A stretch of DNA of 64,000 nt from Marinobacter gudaonensis. Its GTDB lineage: Bacteria > Pseudomonadota > Gammaproteobacteria > Pseudomonadales > Oleiphilaceae. A model generated the notes under the pieces. It was not told where the DNA came from. It saw only the letters and a program-made list of their open reading frames with translations, and ran no database searches. The translations under genes and the position numbers were made by a program. How positions within the stretch are numbered: the first letter of the stretch is position 1; each line of letters starts with the position of its first letter. The stretch lies in contig NZ_FOYV01000001.1 of assembly GCF_900115175.1 (NCBI RefSeq), positions 2,604,001-2,668,000 of the forward strand, read 5' to 3'. Below, one piece after another: positions 16,151 to 25,948 of this stretch.

Positions 16151-17812
16151 CTACCCCACGAAAATGCGTTTGGCCAGACCAGCGCCGCGCCAGCCCCGGA
16201 TTGCCAGGGTGGTCACCAGGCCACCGATCATCGCGCCCACCACACCGCAGGTGAGCACGTCCTGGCCGGTCAGGTAGAGGCCGGGGATGTCGGTTTTTGG
16301 CCTCAGCCAGTCCTGCTCGAAGCGCTCGGGGTTGTGGTCCAGGCCGTAGAGTTCGCCCCGGCCGTAACGACAGAACCAGGCGGTGGAAAGAGGGGTGGAG
16401 GTTTCCACGTAATCCACCTTGCCCCGTAGCTGGGGCAGCTTCTGGTACATGACGTCCAGAAGCTGGTTGGTGATGGTCTCTTTCAGCGCCTCATAATCGT
16501 CACCCCGCTTGCCCCAGGTGGTGCCCTGCCAGGGCTCGAACATCTCCCAGGTGGTGGGTGCCACAATCTCGATGGTGGAGGTGCCGGGCCAGCGGTTCTG
16601 GTAGTCCGGATCCTTGGCGGCCGGGAACGAGATGTACACCACCGGAAACTCCGAGTGGTGAGGATCGGCGAGAAAACGCTGTACATTGCCGTCGTGGTCG
16701 GCGCTGGGGTAGATCCAGAAATTGGTCCGGGGCAGCCCCAGCTGCTCGGGGGTGCCTTTCAGACCGATGTACAGGCCGATATGAGGCATGGACGGAATGA
16801 TATGCCGGCGTTTCTCCAGGTAGCCGGCCTGCGCTGCCACGTCTGCGGGCAGCAGATTTTCAAAGGTGTTGATCACGCCGGCGTTGCTGATCACCAGCGG
16901 TGCCCCGATCTCCTCGCCGTCGGCCATGCGCACGCCGGTGGCCCGGCCTTTCTCGACCAGGATGTCGGTGACATCGGCGTAGGTGAACACCTCACCACCG
17001 GGTTTCTGGATAACCGGAATGATGGTGTTGGCGATTTCCGAGGCGCCTCCGACCGGATAAAAGCCGCCGTAGAGGTAGTGCTTGGCGATCAGTGCGTGCA
17101 CCATGAAGCTGGACTGCTTCGGTGTTACTCCGCAGTCGCCCCACTGGCCGGTGATCGCGCCAATCAGCTCCTCATTATCGGTGAGTTCGCTCAGCACGTC
17201 CCAGGTGGTTCTGTTGAAGCAATCCGGCAGGGCCAGGTCCAGCCCCTTGTGGACCACCGGGCTGAGGATGCCGGGTGTCAGCTTTGAGAGGGTATACCAC
17301 TGCATGCCATCGGCCACCTTGCCCAGCAAGGCCAGGTACTGATCTATGGCCTCCCGCTCCTCGGGGAAGGCAGAGATCAGCGAATGCCTCAGGCCTTCTT
17401 TACCGGCACGCAGGTTGACCACTTTCTCACCCAGGAAAAACCGGTCGTAATTTTCGTCCATGGGCGCCCATTTGAGCTTGCCATCCGTGATGTAGTCGAA
17501 CAGTCGGCGGCCCAGGGTGTGGGGCGAGCCCATGTCGCCAATGTAGTGAACGCCCACGTCCCACTCGTAGCCGTTACGGGCGTAACTGTGGGTATAGCCG
17601 CCGGCGGTGTAGTGTTGCTCCAGCACCAGCACCTTTTTACCTGCTTTGGCCAGGCAGGCGGCGGTGGTGAGGCCGCCAATGCCAGAGCCGATCACGATGG
17701 CGTCGTAGGGGCCTTTGAGGCGGTTGGCCCGATAGCGGGTGCCAATGCGGAGGGTGCTGGGTTTCAGGCTTTTCGGTTTTGTCGCCACGCTGTTTTCGTT
17801 CACCTCGCTCAT
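16151..17812 (-). CDS. FAD-dependent oxidoreductase, phytoene desaturase / RetSat-like
   Basis: 553-residue flavoprotein of the phytoene dehydrogenase superfamily. A Rossmann dinucleotide site lies near residues 40-70 (AIVIGSGIGGLTTAACLAKAG, ending in the acidic LVLEQH), and the C-terminal FAD motif is GLYLTGQDVLTCGVVGAMIGG. The family includes carotenoid desaturases and isomerases and retinol saturases; no carotenoid genes are adjacent, so the substrate is open. The ATG at 17812 shares its T with the stop of the DUF6231 gene (TAATG), so translation is probably coupled; the longer frame from 17833 is rejected. Confidence 0.8.
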   Translation of the reverse strand: MSEVNENSVATKPKSLKPSTLRIGTRYRANRLKGPYDAIVIGSGIGGLTTAACLAKAGKKVLVLEQHYTAGGYTHSYARNGYEWDVGVHYIGDMGSPHTLGRRLFDYITDGKLKWAPMDENYDRFFLGEKVVNLRAGKEGLRHSLISAFPEEREAIDQYLALLGKVADGMQWYTLSKLTPGILSPVVHKGLDLALPDCFNRTTWDVLSELTDNEELIGAITGQWGDCGVTPKQSSFMVHALIAKHYLYGGFYPVGGASEIANTIIPVIQKPGGEVFTYADVTDILVEKGRATGVRMADGEEIGAPLVISNAGVINTFENLLPADVAAQAGYLEKRRHIIPSMPHIGLYIGLKGTPEQLGLPRTNFWIYPSADHDGNVQRFLADPHHSEFPVVYISFPAAKDPDYQNRWPGTSTIEIVAPTTWEMFEPWQGTTWGKRGDDYEALKETITNQLLDVMYQKLPQLRGKVDYVETSTPLSTAWFCRYGRGELYGLDHNPERFEQDWLRPKTDIPGLYLTGQDVLTCGVVGAMIGGLVTTLAIRGWRGAGLAKRIFVG

Positions 17813-18309
17813 TACCACCAGGCCTTGCCCCACATTTCCGGGTTGGCCCAGTTCTCGGGGTTATTCCAGGCCCGCTTGTGGTTGTAGGAATCCAGATTAT
17901 AGGTGTAGAGCGTCAGGGGTCCGTGATCGTTGTCCAGTTCCGCATGGCGCCGGAAACCGAGGCCGATAAAGTCGGTAAAAGCCCAGTCGGGCGTTTCCGC
18001 CACCAGCACGGCGATCTGGTGGGTGCCGTAGTTCCTGAGCTGGCCCAGGAGCAGGGCGCCTTCGTCGTGGGGCAGGTGTTCCAGGGTTCCGGTAATCAGG
18101 GCCAGGTCGACCACGTGCGGCAGGGGCAGATGGGCGTTCGGATCGTGGCTGTCGAGGGTGTGCCGCCGCACGTCCGGGCGGTGATCCTGCCATACGCTCG
18201 CCACCTCATTGGCCAGCCAGCCGCAGCTCAGCACCGCGCCCGGTGCGCAGGTGTCAATGATGCGGGCAAGGGTCTCCCGTGCCGTGGGGACTGATTCGAT
18301 TTCCGCCAT
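17812..18309 (-). CDS. DUF6231 family protein
   Basis: 165-residue soluble protein resembling the DUF6231 group of marine gammaproteobacteria. The pattern of a glycine-containing segment after VLSCGWLANEVA, then VDLALITGTLEHLPH and QIAVLV, looks like a degenerate class I methyltransferase fold without a clear SAM-binding motif; this is inference. It ends in a tryptophan-rich tail (NPENWANPEMWGKAWW). It overlaps the flavoprotein start by one base and follows the cryptochrome gene by 27 bases. Confidence 0.65.
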   Translation of the reverse strand: MAEIESVPTARETLARIIDTCAPGAVLSCGWLANEVASVWQDHRPDVRRHTLDSHDPNAHLPLPHVVDLALITGTLEHLPHDEGALLLGQLRNYGTHQIAVLVAETPDWAFTDFIGLGFRRHAELDNDHGPLTLYTYNLDSYNHKRAWNNPENWANPEMWGKAWW

Positions 18310-18336
18310 AACGATCGTTCCATTCTGCTGATCGGT

Positions 18337-19659
18337 TTAGAGGGGCCAGTCGGCGGCGTCCACGGTGTGCAGGCCAACGGGCTGTTCCGAATGCCCGCCC
18401 CACCGGTCCACAAACGTGCCTGCGGGATCGTACTGTTGCGCCTGCTTTTCCAGGTTGAACTGCCGCAGGCCCCTCGGGTCGGCACCCACGCCGGCCAGAT
18501 ACTGCCAATTGCCGTAGTTGCTTGCTACATCATAGTCGATCAATTGCTCTTCAAACCATGCGGCGCCATAGCGCCAGTCCAGGCCAAGCTCGTTCACGAA
18601 ACAGCTGGCTACCAGTTGGCGGGCCCGGTTGCTCATGTAACCGGTTTCCCGAAGCTGGTTCATGGCGGCGTTCACGAGGGGGTATTCGGTGTTGCCCTGG
18701 CACCAGGCCTTGAAACGATGGCCGTAGAAGGTGCCGTGGCGGTGTTTTCGCTGCACCCCGTCCCGGCGGAACAGGTTGGCGCCGTGCCGCAGGGCATACC
18801 AGAAAAAATACTCGCGCCACAGCAGTTCGAACCAGAGCCAGTAGGTGGACTCGTTTTTCGTCTCCCTCGCTTCGTACTCTGTGATGGTCTCGGCCACCTC
18901 CCGCACCGACAGGCAGCCGTTGGCCAGCCAGGGCGAGAACTTGGAGGACGCATCCCAGGTGTCCAGGGCGTTGCGGGTTTCCTTGTAGCGATCAATGCAG
19001 TGGCTTTCGAAGGTGAACTGCTGCAACCGCTCCAGGCCAGCGGCCTCCCCGCCCATGAACTGCAGCGGATGCACCGGTTCGGCGATGGCCGGGCAGTCGC
19101 CACGGTTGTCCTCGGGAAAGCCCGGCGGCGGAGGGAGTGCTGTCAGGGTGCGGATGCGCAGGCGTTCTGAGCAACGCTCGCCGGCCTTCTCCACCTGTTT
19201 GCGGAACTGGGAAAAGGTGTCCGGCAGATCCTGCAGAGCCATGGGCAGGGACTGCTCGGTAAACAGGCTGAGGGTTTCGAACTGCTGGAACAGAGTATCC
19301 GGCAGGCGCTCCTTGATGGTCTGCCACTGCGAGTACTCCTGGGTGCCCGGCAGGCGCGAGCGGATAACCCGCTGGATCTGATGCCCATGAACCAGCTCCG
19401 GGATCACCCGCTCGGGCTCCCCGAAAGCAATATGCAGCCGCTGACCCAGGGGCCGGAGGCTGCGCTCCAGCGCCATCAGGCTTTGCCACAGGAAGCGCCA
19501 GCGGTGATCGCCCATGGCCCTGCTTTGCAGCGGACCGGGCCCGAACCAGCGCGGGTCCACAATAAACGCACACAGCAGAATGTCGGATTTGGAGGCGGCC
19601 AGCAGGGCGGCGTTGTCGTGCAGGCGCAGATCGCGCGTAAACCAGTAAAGCGAACGCAA
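18337..19659 (-). CDS. Cryptochrome-DASH family flavoprotein
   Basis: 440-residue member of the photolyase/cryptochrome family. The N-terminal alpha/beta antenna-binding domain begins LRSLYWFTRDLRLHDN. The FAD-binding helical domain has the DASH-like motifs STYWLWFELLWREYFF and GVGADPRGLRQFNLEKQAQ with YDPAGTFVDRW. DASH proteins repair pyrimidine dimers in single-stranded DNA and may signal blue light. I place the start at the TTG at 19659 because AAAGGAG sits 8 bases before it and family members begin there; the ATG at 19677 adds six residues but would lie on top of that RBS. Confidence 0.85.
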   Translation of the reverse strand: MRSLYWFTRDLRLHDNAALLAASKSDILLCAFIVDPRWFGPGPLQSRAMGDHRWRFLWQSLMALERSLRPLGQRLHIAFGEPERVIPELVHGHQIQRVIRSRLPGTQEYSQWQTIKERLPDTLFQQFETLSLFTEQSLPMALQDLPDTFSQFRKQVEKAGERCSERLRIRTLTALPPPPGFPEDNRGDCPAIAEPVHPLQFMGGEAAGLERLQQFTFESHCIDRYKETRNALDTWDASSKFSPWLANGCLSVREVAETITEYEARETKNESTYWLWFELLWREYFFWYALRHGANLFRRDGVQRKHRHGTFYGHRFKAWCQGNTEYPLVNAAMNQLRETGYMSNRARQLVASCFVNELGLDWRYGAAWFEEQLIDYDVASNYGNWQYLAGVGADPRGLRQFNLEKQAQQYDPAGTFVDRWGGHSEQPVGLHTVDAADWPL

Positions 19660-19741
19660 CGTAATGGCTCCTTTCATAAACTCGTTTAACCAATGATACG
19701 TGCCGGTTCCGGAAAAGATTTCGGCGCCCACGCGCCGGTCA

Positions 19742-19762
19742 GTTCGTCTAGAATGGACGAAC
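19742..19762. promoter_or_regulatory. Inverted repeat between cryptochrome and frmA
   Basis: Perfect 7-bp arms GTTCGTC and GACGAAC separated by 7 bases, in the gap between the divergent cryptochrome and frmA genes. Its position, about 60 bases before the frmA start, suits an operator. No regulator gene is adjacent. Confidence 0.4.
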
Positions 19763-19784
19763 AGCCGAGCCAGTAAGGCACTAA

Positions 19785-20936
<1,152 letters not shown>

Positions 20937-20964
20937 GGGCCAGAGGGGCCCAGAAGCAGGACCC

Positions 20965-21990
20965 CTACCGATCCGTCAACTTCAACTCAATCCGCCGGTT
21001 CCGCTGCAGCGCCTCCGGCGAGGTACCCTCGGCAACCGGGAAGAATTCCCCAAAGCCCGCGGCCACCATGCGTCGCTCCGGCACGCCCTGGGCGGCCAGA
21101 TAGCGCACCACGGCCACGGCCCGGGCGGTGGACAGTTCCCAGTTTGACGGGAACCGGGGCGTGTTGATGGGCAGGATGTCGGTGTGGCCGTCGATCCGGA
21201 GAATCCAGTCCACGTCGTCGGGAATCCGGTCAGCCACGTCGAGCAGGATATCGGCCAGTTTGTCCAGCTCGCGTCGGCCTGCTTCGCCCAGCTTGGCGGA
21301 GCCGGATGCAAACAGCAGTTCCGAGGGCAGCAGGAAGCGGTCGCCCACGACCCGCACGTTCTCGTTGCCGGCAAGAATGTCTCGCAGGCGGGCAAAGAAT
21401 TCGGACTGGTACTTCTCCAACTGGTTGACCCTTTCGGCCAGCAGCGTGTTCAGGCGTCGGCTCACCTGCTCCAGTTCCTGCTCTTTATCGGCGGTCATCT
21501 GCTCCTGCAGCTTGAGCGCGGACGTAATCTGACGCAGCTGCTCCCGCAGTGACGCAATCTGGTTCGATAACCTCAGGATCATCGCCTGCTGGCTGGCCGA
21601 CATCTCGTCCTGCTCATCCATGGACTCTTCCATGCTGGCGATGCGCTCTGATTGGGCGTCGGCCATGGCAGACTGGCGCATCAGCTGTTCGCGGGTGGAT
21701 TCCAGCTGACTCACCAGGCTGCTGTTGCGCTCCTGCAGGCTGCTCAGCTGGTTCTCCAGCGCTTCGCTCCGGTTTTCCTCCAGCCCCAGAAGCTCGGAAA
21801 GCTCGTCCAGCTGGGCATTCAGGCGGGCCAGCTGGGTGTCCCGATCAGACAGGGTCTGTGACAGGTACAGCTGGCTCACCACGTACACCAGCAGCATGAA
21901 AATCACCAGCATCAGCAAGGCCGAGAGAGCATCCACATACCCGGGCCAGACATTGGTGGTGCTGCGGGAGCGGCGCCGGGATCCGATCAT
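20965..21990 (-). CDS. OmpA/MotB-like peptidoglycan-binding membrane protein
   Basis: 341-residue protein with one N-terminal membrane helix (about residues 17-42), a long coiled coil (residues 45-200, rich in Q/E/L/S with the self-similar LENQLSSLQERNSSLVSQ pattern) and a C-terminal OmpA domain (ILRIDGHTDILPI; RNRRIELKL). The layout is that of a MotB/ZorB-like partner for the MotA-like protein whose stop codon it overlaps by 4 bases. It lacks the strong FADLMSLL motif of true flagellar MotB. The pair is probably an ion-driven envelope complex of unknown role. Confidence 0.8.
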   Translation of the reverse strand: MIGSRRRSRSTTNVWPGYVDALSALLMLVIFMLLVYVVSQLYLSQTLSDRDTQLARLNAQLDELSELLGLEENRSEALENQLSSLQERNSSLVSQLESTREQLMRQSAMADAQSERIASMEESMDEQDEMSASQQAMILRLSNQIASLREQLRQITSALKLQEQMTADKEQELEQVSRRLNTLLAERVNQLEKYQSEFFARLRDILAGNENVRVVGDRFLLPSELLFASGSAKLGEAGRRELDKLADILLDVADRIPDDVDWILRIDGHTDILPINTPRFPSNWELSTARAVAVVRYLAAQGVPERRMVAAGFGEFFPVAEGTSPEALQRNRRIELKLTDR

Positions 21991-22715
21991 GACAGGTCTT
22001 TCTCTGTGTCAACACGATCAACCAGGTTGGTGACGCCGGTGAGCCACTCCTCCAGGCCATCATAGAAGCGGTTCTGGGCGTGGCCGGCCTGGATATCCAG
22101 GAAGCCGAGGATCAGCGAACCGCCGAGGCCTAGCAGGGAGGAACTGAAGGCCGTGCCCATGCCCTGCAGAGGGGTCAGCAACCCCTGCTGGAGCTCGGCG
22201 AACACCTTGCCGAAATCTTCCTGGCTCATGTCCAGGCCCGTGATCACCTGGCCCACGGAGTTGATGGTGCCCAGCAACCCCCAGAAGGTGCCCAGCAGGC
22301 CCAGGAAGACCAGCAGACTGATGAAATAGCGGGTGATCTCCCGTTGCTCGTCCATGCGCGAGTGGATGCCGTCGAGCACGGTGCGCAACGACAGGGTGGA
22401 GAGGGTGAAGCGATCCCGTTTGGCGTCCTCGCCCAGCTGGCGGGCCAGGGGCTTGAGCAGTCGGGGCTCCTGCACCACCGACAACCCGGCGTGGCCGGTT
22501 CGGAATTGGGCAATCCACTTGAGCTCGGGGAACAAAACAAACACTTGCCGGTAGGTCAGGGCGATTCCCACAATCAGCACGCACACGATCAGCAGGTTGA
22601 ATACCCAGTTGGCCATGAAGGCCTCGATCAGCGGCTTGTGAATCAGCGCGCCGACAACCATGACGACGCCCAGAAACAGTGTCATCCAGAACAGGGTATG
22701 TTTGGGGTTGCTCAT
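21987..22715 (-). CDS. MotA/TolQ/ExbB-like proton channel family protein
   Basis: 242-residue membrane protein with two N-terminal helices (about residues 8-26 and 35-55), a cytoplasmic stretch and two C-terminal helices carrying FLGLLGTFWGLLGTI and the MGTAFSSSLLGLGGSLILGF motif typical of MotA/ExbB channels. Length and order differ from pomA in this window. The ATG at 22715 is preferred over an upstream TTG at 22748. It overlaps the OmpA-like gene by ATGA. Such pairs occur outside flagellar loci; the distant Zorya ZorAB pair is similar but its other genes are absent here. Confidence 0.78.
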   Translation of the reverse strand: MSNPKHTLFWMTLFLGVVMVVGALIHKPLIEAFMANWVFNLLIVCVLIVGIALTYRQVFVLFPELKWIAQFRTGHAGLSVVQEPRLLKPLARQLGEDAKRDRFTLSTLSLRTVLDGIHSRMDEQREITRYFISLLVFLGLLGTFWGLLGTINSVGQVITGLDMSQEDFGKVFAELQQGLLTPLQGMGTAFSSSLLGLGGSLILGFLDIQAGHAQNRFYDGLEEWLTGVTNLVDRVDTEKDLS

Positions 22716-22843
22716 GCCTGTGGCCCGTTTTTTTGAGAGGTTCCTCAAAACGTTAGCACAGATAGCACGGGTCGTCGGGGCAGTAACGGAAGTTTAATTG
22801 CAGAAGGCGGGGGGCTGGTTTGCAGGATTCAAAACTGAGGCAA

Positions 22844-22869
22844 GGACAGACCGATGCGTCGGTCTGTCC
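22844..22869 (-). terminator. Terminator after the DJ-1/PfpI gene
   Basis: Perfect 11-bp inverted repeat (22844-22854 with 22859-22869) around a TGCG tetraloop, 27 bases beyond the stop of the minus-strand DJ-1 gene. The following T tract is interrupted, so strength is moderate. Confidence 0.65.
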
Positions 22870-22896
22870 CTGGTTGCGGGCAGTGTCAGGCCGGCA

Positions 22897-23580
22897 TCAG
22901 GCGCCTTGGAGGGCCTGAACGACGGCTTTCGCTGCTCCTTCGGATGAGGCGGGGTTCTGCCCGGTAATCAGCTTGCCGTCCACCACAATGTGCGGTGCCC
23001 AGTCCTCGCCCCGGGTATAGGTGGCGGTGTTCTGCTTGAGCATGTCTTCGAGCAGGAAAGGCACCACCTTGTCGAGGCCCACGGCTTCTTCCTCACTGTT
23101 GCTGAAGCCGGTCACTTCGCGGCCCCCCACAATGTTCTGGCCGGGCTTCACTTCCACGTTCTTGAACACGGCCGGCGCGTGGCACACAGCTCCGATCACC
23201 TTGTCCTGCTCGTAGGCGGTCTTGATCAGGGCAATGGATTTCTGGTCGTTCGCCAGATCCCAGAGCGGGCCGTGGCCGCCGGGGTAGAAGATGGCGTCGA
23301 AATCGTTCATGTCCACGTCCGCCAGTTTTTTGGTGCTGGCCAGGGATTCTTTCGCGTGAGCGTCTTGCTGGAACCGGCGGGTGGATTCGGTCAGCGCGTC
23401 GTCCGCCTCGCTGTTCGGATCCACCGGTGGTTGACCGCCCTTCGGGCTGGCGATGGTGATGTCGGCACCCGCGTCCTTGAACACGTAATACGGAGATGTG
23501 AATTCCTCAAGCCAGAAGCCGGTTTTGTGGCCGGTATCGCCCATCTGGTCGTGGGATGTGAGAACCATCAGAATCTTCAT
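22897..23580 (-). CDS. DJ-1/PfpI type-1 glutamine amidotransferase-like protein (Hsp31-like)
   Basis: 227-residue DJ-1/PfpI superfamily protein. The nucleophile elbow is AVCHAPAV with the reactive Cys around residue 136, the early acidic residue lies in HKTGFWLEEF, and the segment IFYPGGHGPLWDL is typical of Hsp31/YDR533C-like enzymes, some of which are glyoxalase III or chaperones acting in carbonyl stress. The start ATG at 23580 follows AGAGGACGGAAC; the longer frame from 23664 is rejected. It is divergent from the binding-protein gene. Confidence 0.85.
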   Translation of the reverse strand: MKILMVLTSHDQMGDTGHKTGFWLEEFTSPYYVFKDAGADITIASPKGGQPPVDPNSEADDALTESTRRFQQDAHAKESLASTKKLADVDMNDFDAIFYPGGHGPLWDLANDQKSIALIKTAYEQDKVIGAVCHAPAVFKNVEVKPGQNIVGGREVTGFSNSEEEAVGLDKVVPFLLEDMLKQNTATYTRGEDWAPHIVVDGKLITGQNPASSEGAAKAVVQALQGA

Positions 23581-23771
23581 GTGTTCCGTCCTCTTGGCTA
23601 AACAGTGGATGACTTGCACGGCTCTTGATGTGAAAAACCTTGTGCCGCCGGTGACTGAATTCAACCGTGGTTACGTAAATCCGGGAGCGACGGATCTTGA
23701 AGCGGCTATACTTGAGGCGTCGGGTCGGTCTTGCTAACAATACATGAAGAACTCGAACAAGGATGGCGTGC

Positions 23772-24524
23772 ATGCGAGTGTTAATGGGTGCCCTGATCTT
23801 TGCTCTGGGCCTGCCGGGATGGGCCCAGCAGGGTACGGAAACAGTGGAGGCGCTGACGGTCACCGTGGGTGCCAACCATGCCCCTCCTTACCGGATCCTG
23901 GAAGGCGGCAAGGCTACCGGTTTGTACATTGATATCTTCGAGGAAATTGCCGATCGCCTGGGATGGGACGTGAACTACCGGGAGGCTCCGTTCCGTCGTG
24001 TCCTTCGGATGGTCCAGCAGGGCCAGGTGGATATCATGCTGGGCCCTCTGGAAACCGAGGACCGGACCCGCACGATGGAGTTTGTGGCGCCGGCTTTCCC
24101 GCCCGAGCGAAGGTTGTTTTTCTACATGGAAGACCGCCACCGAATTGAAGGCTATTCCGATCTCTACGGTCGGGCGATCGGTGTGCTGGAGGGCGCCTCC
24201 TACTTTCCGCGTTTTGACAATGACCCGAAGCTACTCAAGGAGTCGGCGCCCCGCTACGAAAACCTCATGCTCATGATGCAGAAGGGCCGGGTGGACGTGG
24301 TGATTGCGCCCGAACTCGTGGGGCTTTACACCGTCCAGAAGCTCGGCATGGACGTGAGCGTCTCGCCTTTCTTTGTGCCTGGCGAGCGTTCTTACATCGC
24401 GGTGAGCAGAACTTCACCGGCCCTCCGTTATGCAGACGACATCCGGGCTGCCCTGAAACTCATCGAAATGGAAGGCATCCACGAAGATCTGGTGCTGAAA
24501 TACCTGGAAAACCCGATTAAATGA
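23772..24524 (+). CDS. Periplasmic solute-binding protein family 3 (SBP_bac_3)
   Basis: 250-residue exported protein: hydrophobic signal peptide to about residue 19 (ending GWAQ), then a Venus-flytrap fold of the amino-acid-binding type, with VTVGANHAPPYRILEG at the start, GQVDIMLGPLETEDR in the middle and GVLEGASYF for the second lobe. No transport permease or ATPase is nearby, so it may serve sensing or a distant transporter. The ATG at 23772 is used because AAGGA lies 8 bases before it; ATG at 23763 is an alternative. It overlaps the RNase J-like gene by ATGA. Confidence 0.82.
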   Translation: MRVLMGALIFALGLPGWAQQGTETVEALTVTVGANHAPPYRILEGGKATGLYIDIFEEIADRLGWDVNYREAPFRRVLRMVQQGQVDIMLGPLETEDRTRTMEFVAPAFPPERRLFFYMEDRHRIEGYSDLYGRAIGVLEGASYFPRFDNDPKLLKESAPRYENLMLMMQKGRVDVVIAPELVGLYTVQKLGMDVSVSPFFVPGERSYIAVSRTSPALRYADDIRAALKLIEMEGIHEDLVLKYLENPIK

Positions 24525-25903
24525 CTCCGGAACAAGCAGATCTCTGGTTCCTGCCGTTAGGGGGTACCGGAGAAATTGGCATGAATCTCAATCTGTATGG
24601 GCACGACGGGGCCTGGCTGATGGTGGACTGCGGCGTCACCTTTCCCAAACCGGGTCGCGTCGCGGCGGATGGCACCGTCCACCACCGGGGTGAGCCGCCC
24701 GTACAGATGGCCGATCCGGCGTTCATCGCGGATCGCCGCGACCGCCTGGCGGGGCTGATCATCACGCACGGTCACGAAGATCATGTGGGTGCGGTGCCCT
24801 ACCTCTGGCCGCTGTTGCAATGTCCTATTTATACCAGTCGATTCACGGCCGAGATTCTCAAACGCAAACTGGCGGAATTCGATCTGCTGCACAGGGTGCC
24901 CATCATCGAAGTGGACACCGGCGAGTGCCGCCAGATCGGTCCTTTCAATGTACAGTGGCTGGCCCTCACCCACTCCATTCCCGATCCCAATGCCCTGATG
25001 ATTCGCACCGGGCAGGGGAATATCTTCCACAGCGGCGACTGGAAACTGGATGACGAGCCCCTGGTTGGCCATGGGTATTCTCCGAACACCTTCACTACGC
25101 TGGCCCGCGAGGGCGTGGCCGCCATGGTGTGTGATTCCACCAATGCCACAGTACCGGGCCACTCGATCTCCGAGGCGACGTTGCACAGGGGGCTGTCAGA
25201 GGCGGTGGCCCGTGCGGAGGGTCGCGTGGTGGTGACCTGTTTTGGCAGCAACATCGCCCGGCTGCACACCCTTGCCCGGATTGCCCGGCAGACTGGCCGT
25301 TACATGGGGCTGCTCGGCCGGTCGCTGGTCAACATGACCAACGCGGCCCGGGCGGCGGGACTCTGGGAGAGCGGTGACCAGCTGATCCAGCCCTCGCACC
25401 TGGGCTATCTGCCCCGCCATGAGGTGCTGGCTGTCGCCACAGGCAGCCAGGGTGAGCCGAGAACCGCCCTGCGCCGGCTGGCCGCAGGTAATCATCCGGA
25501 TTTTGAGCTGGAGGCTGGCGATACCGTCATCTTCAGCGCCCGGGCCATTCCCGGTAACGAGGAATCGATTGAGGCCCTGATCCGCAACCTGAAAGCCCTG
25601 GGCGTGAACGTCATTACCGCGGAAGACGCCGAGTGGCCCATCCATGCATCCGGTCACCCGGCGCAGGCGGAACTGGCGCTGATGTACCAGTGGATTGAGC
25701 CGCGCATTGCCATTCCGGTCCATGGCGAAGCTGAGCACATGGAGGCCCATGCGGACATTGCCCGGTCCCAGGGTGTGCCCAGGGCCATGGTCGGTCGCAA
25801 CGGTGACCTGTTCATGATCCGCCCGGTGCCGGGGATCCGGCGGCAGGTCGTCGAGACTGGCCGGCTCGGTTGGCAAAAAGAAGAACTGATACGAGTTGAC
25901 TAG
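24521..25903 (+). CDS. Ribonuclease J-like metallo-beta-lactamase/beta-CASP nuclease
   Basis: 460-residue RNase J-type protein. It has LGGTGEIGMNL, then the zinc motif HGHEDHVGA (about residues 87-95), the third motif HSIPDPNA, the aspartate in HSGDWKLD, the beta-CASP motif HASGHPAQAEL and the terminal HGEAEH. It lacks the roughly 100-residue C-terminal domain of Bacillus RNase J. Gammaproteobacteria usually rely on RNase E, so its targets are unclear; RNA 5'-3' exonuclease or endonuclease activity is inferred from family. It is coupled to the preceding binding-protein gene by a 4-base overlap. Confidence 0.85.
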   Translation: MTPEQADLWFLPLGGTGEIGMNLNLYGHDGAWLMVDCGVTFPKPGRVAADGTVHHRGEPPVQMADPAFIADRRDRLAGLIITHGHEDHVGAVPYLWPLLQCPIYTSRFTAEILKRKLAEFDLLHRVPIIEVDTGECRQIGPFNVQWLALTHSIPDPNALMIRTGQGNIFHSGDWKLDDEPLVGHGYSPNTFTTLAREGVAAMVCDSTNATVPGHSISEATLHRGLSEAVARAEGRVVVTCFGSNIARLHTLARIARQTGRYMGLLGRSLVNMTNAARAAGLWESGDQLIQPSHLGYLPRHEVLAVATGSQGEPRTALRRLAAGNHPDFELEAGDTVIFSARAIPGNEESIEALIRNLKALGVNVITAEDAEWPIHASGHPAQAELALMYQWIEPRIAIPVHGEAEHMEAHADIARSQGVPRAMVGRNGDLFMIRPVPGIRRQVVETGRLGWQKEELIRVD

Positions 25904-25948
25904 CCCGGAGTATTAAAAGGATAGCACTTGCGGAAGGAGTCCGAAGGC

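Noticed and set aside
20965-22715. Zorya anti-phage system
   Set aside because: Only a ZorAB-like architecture is present; no ZorC, ZorD or ZorE homologue is adjacent.
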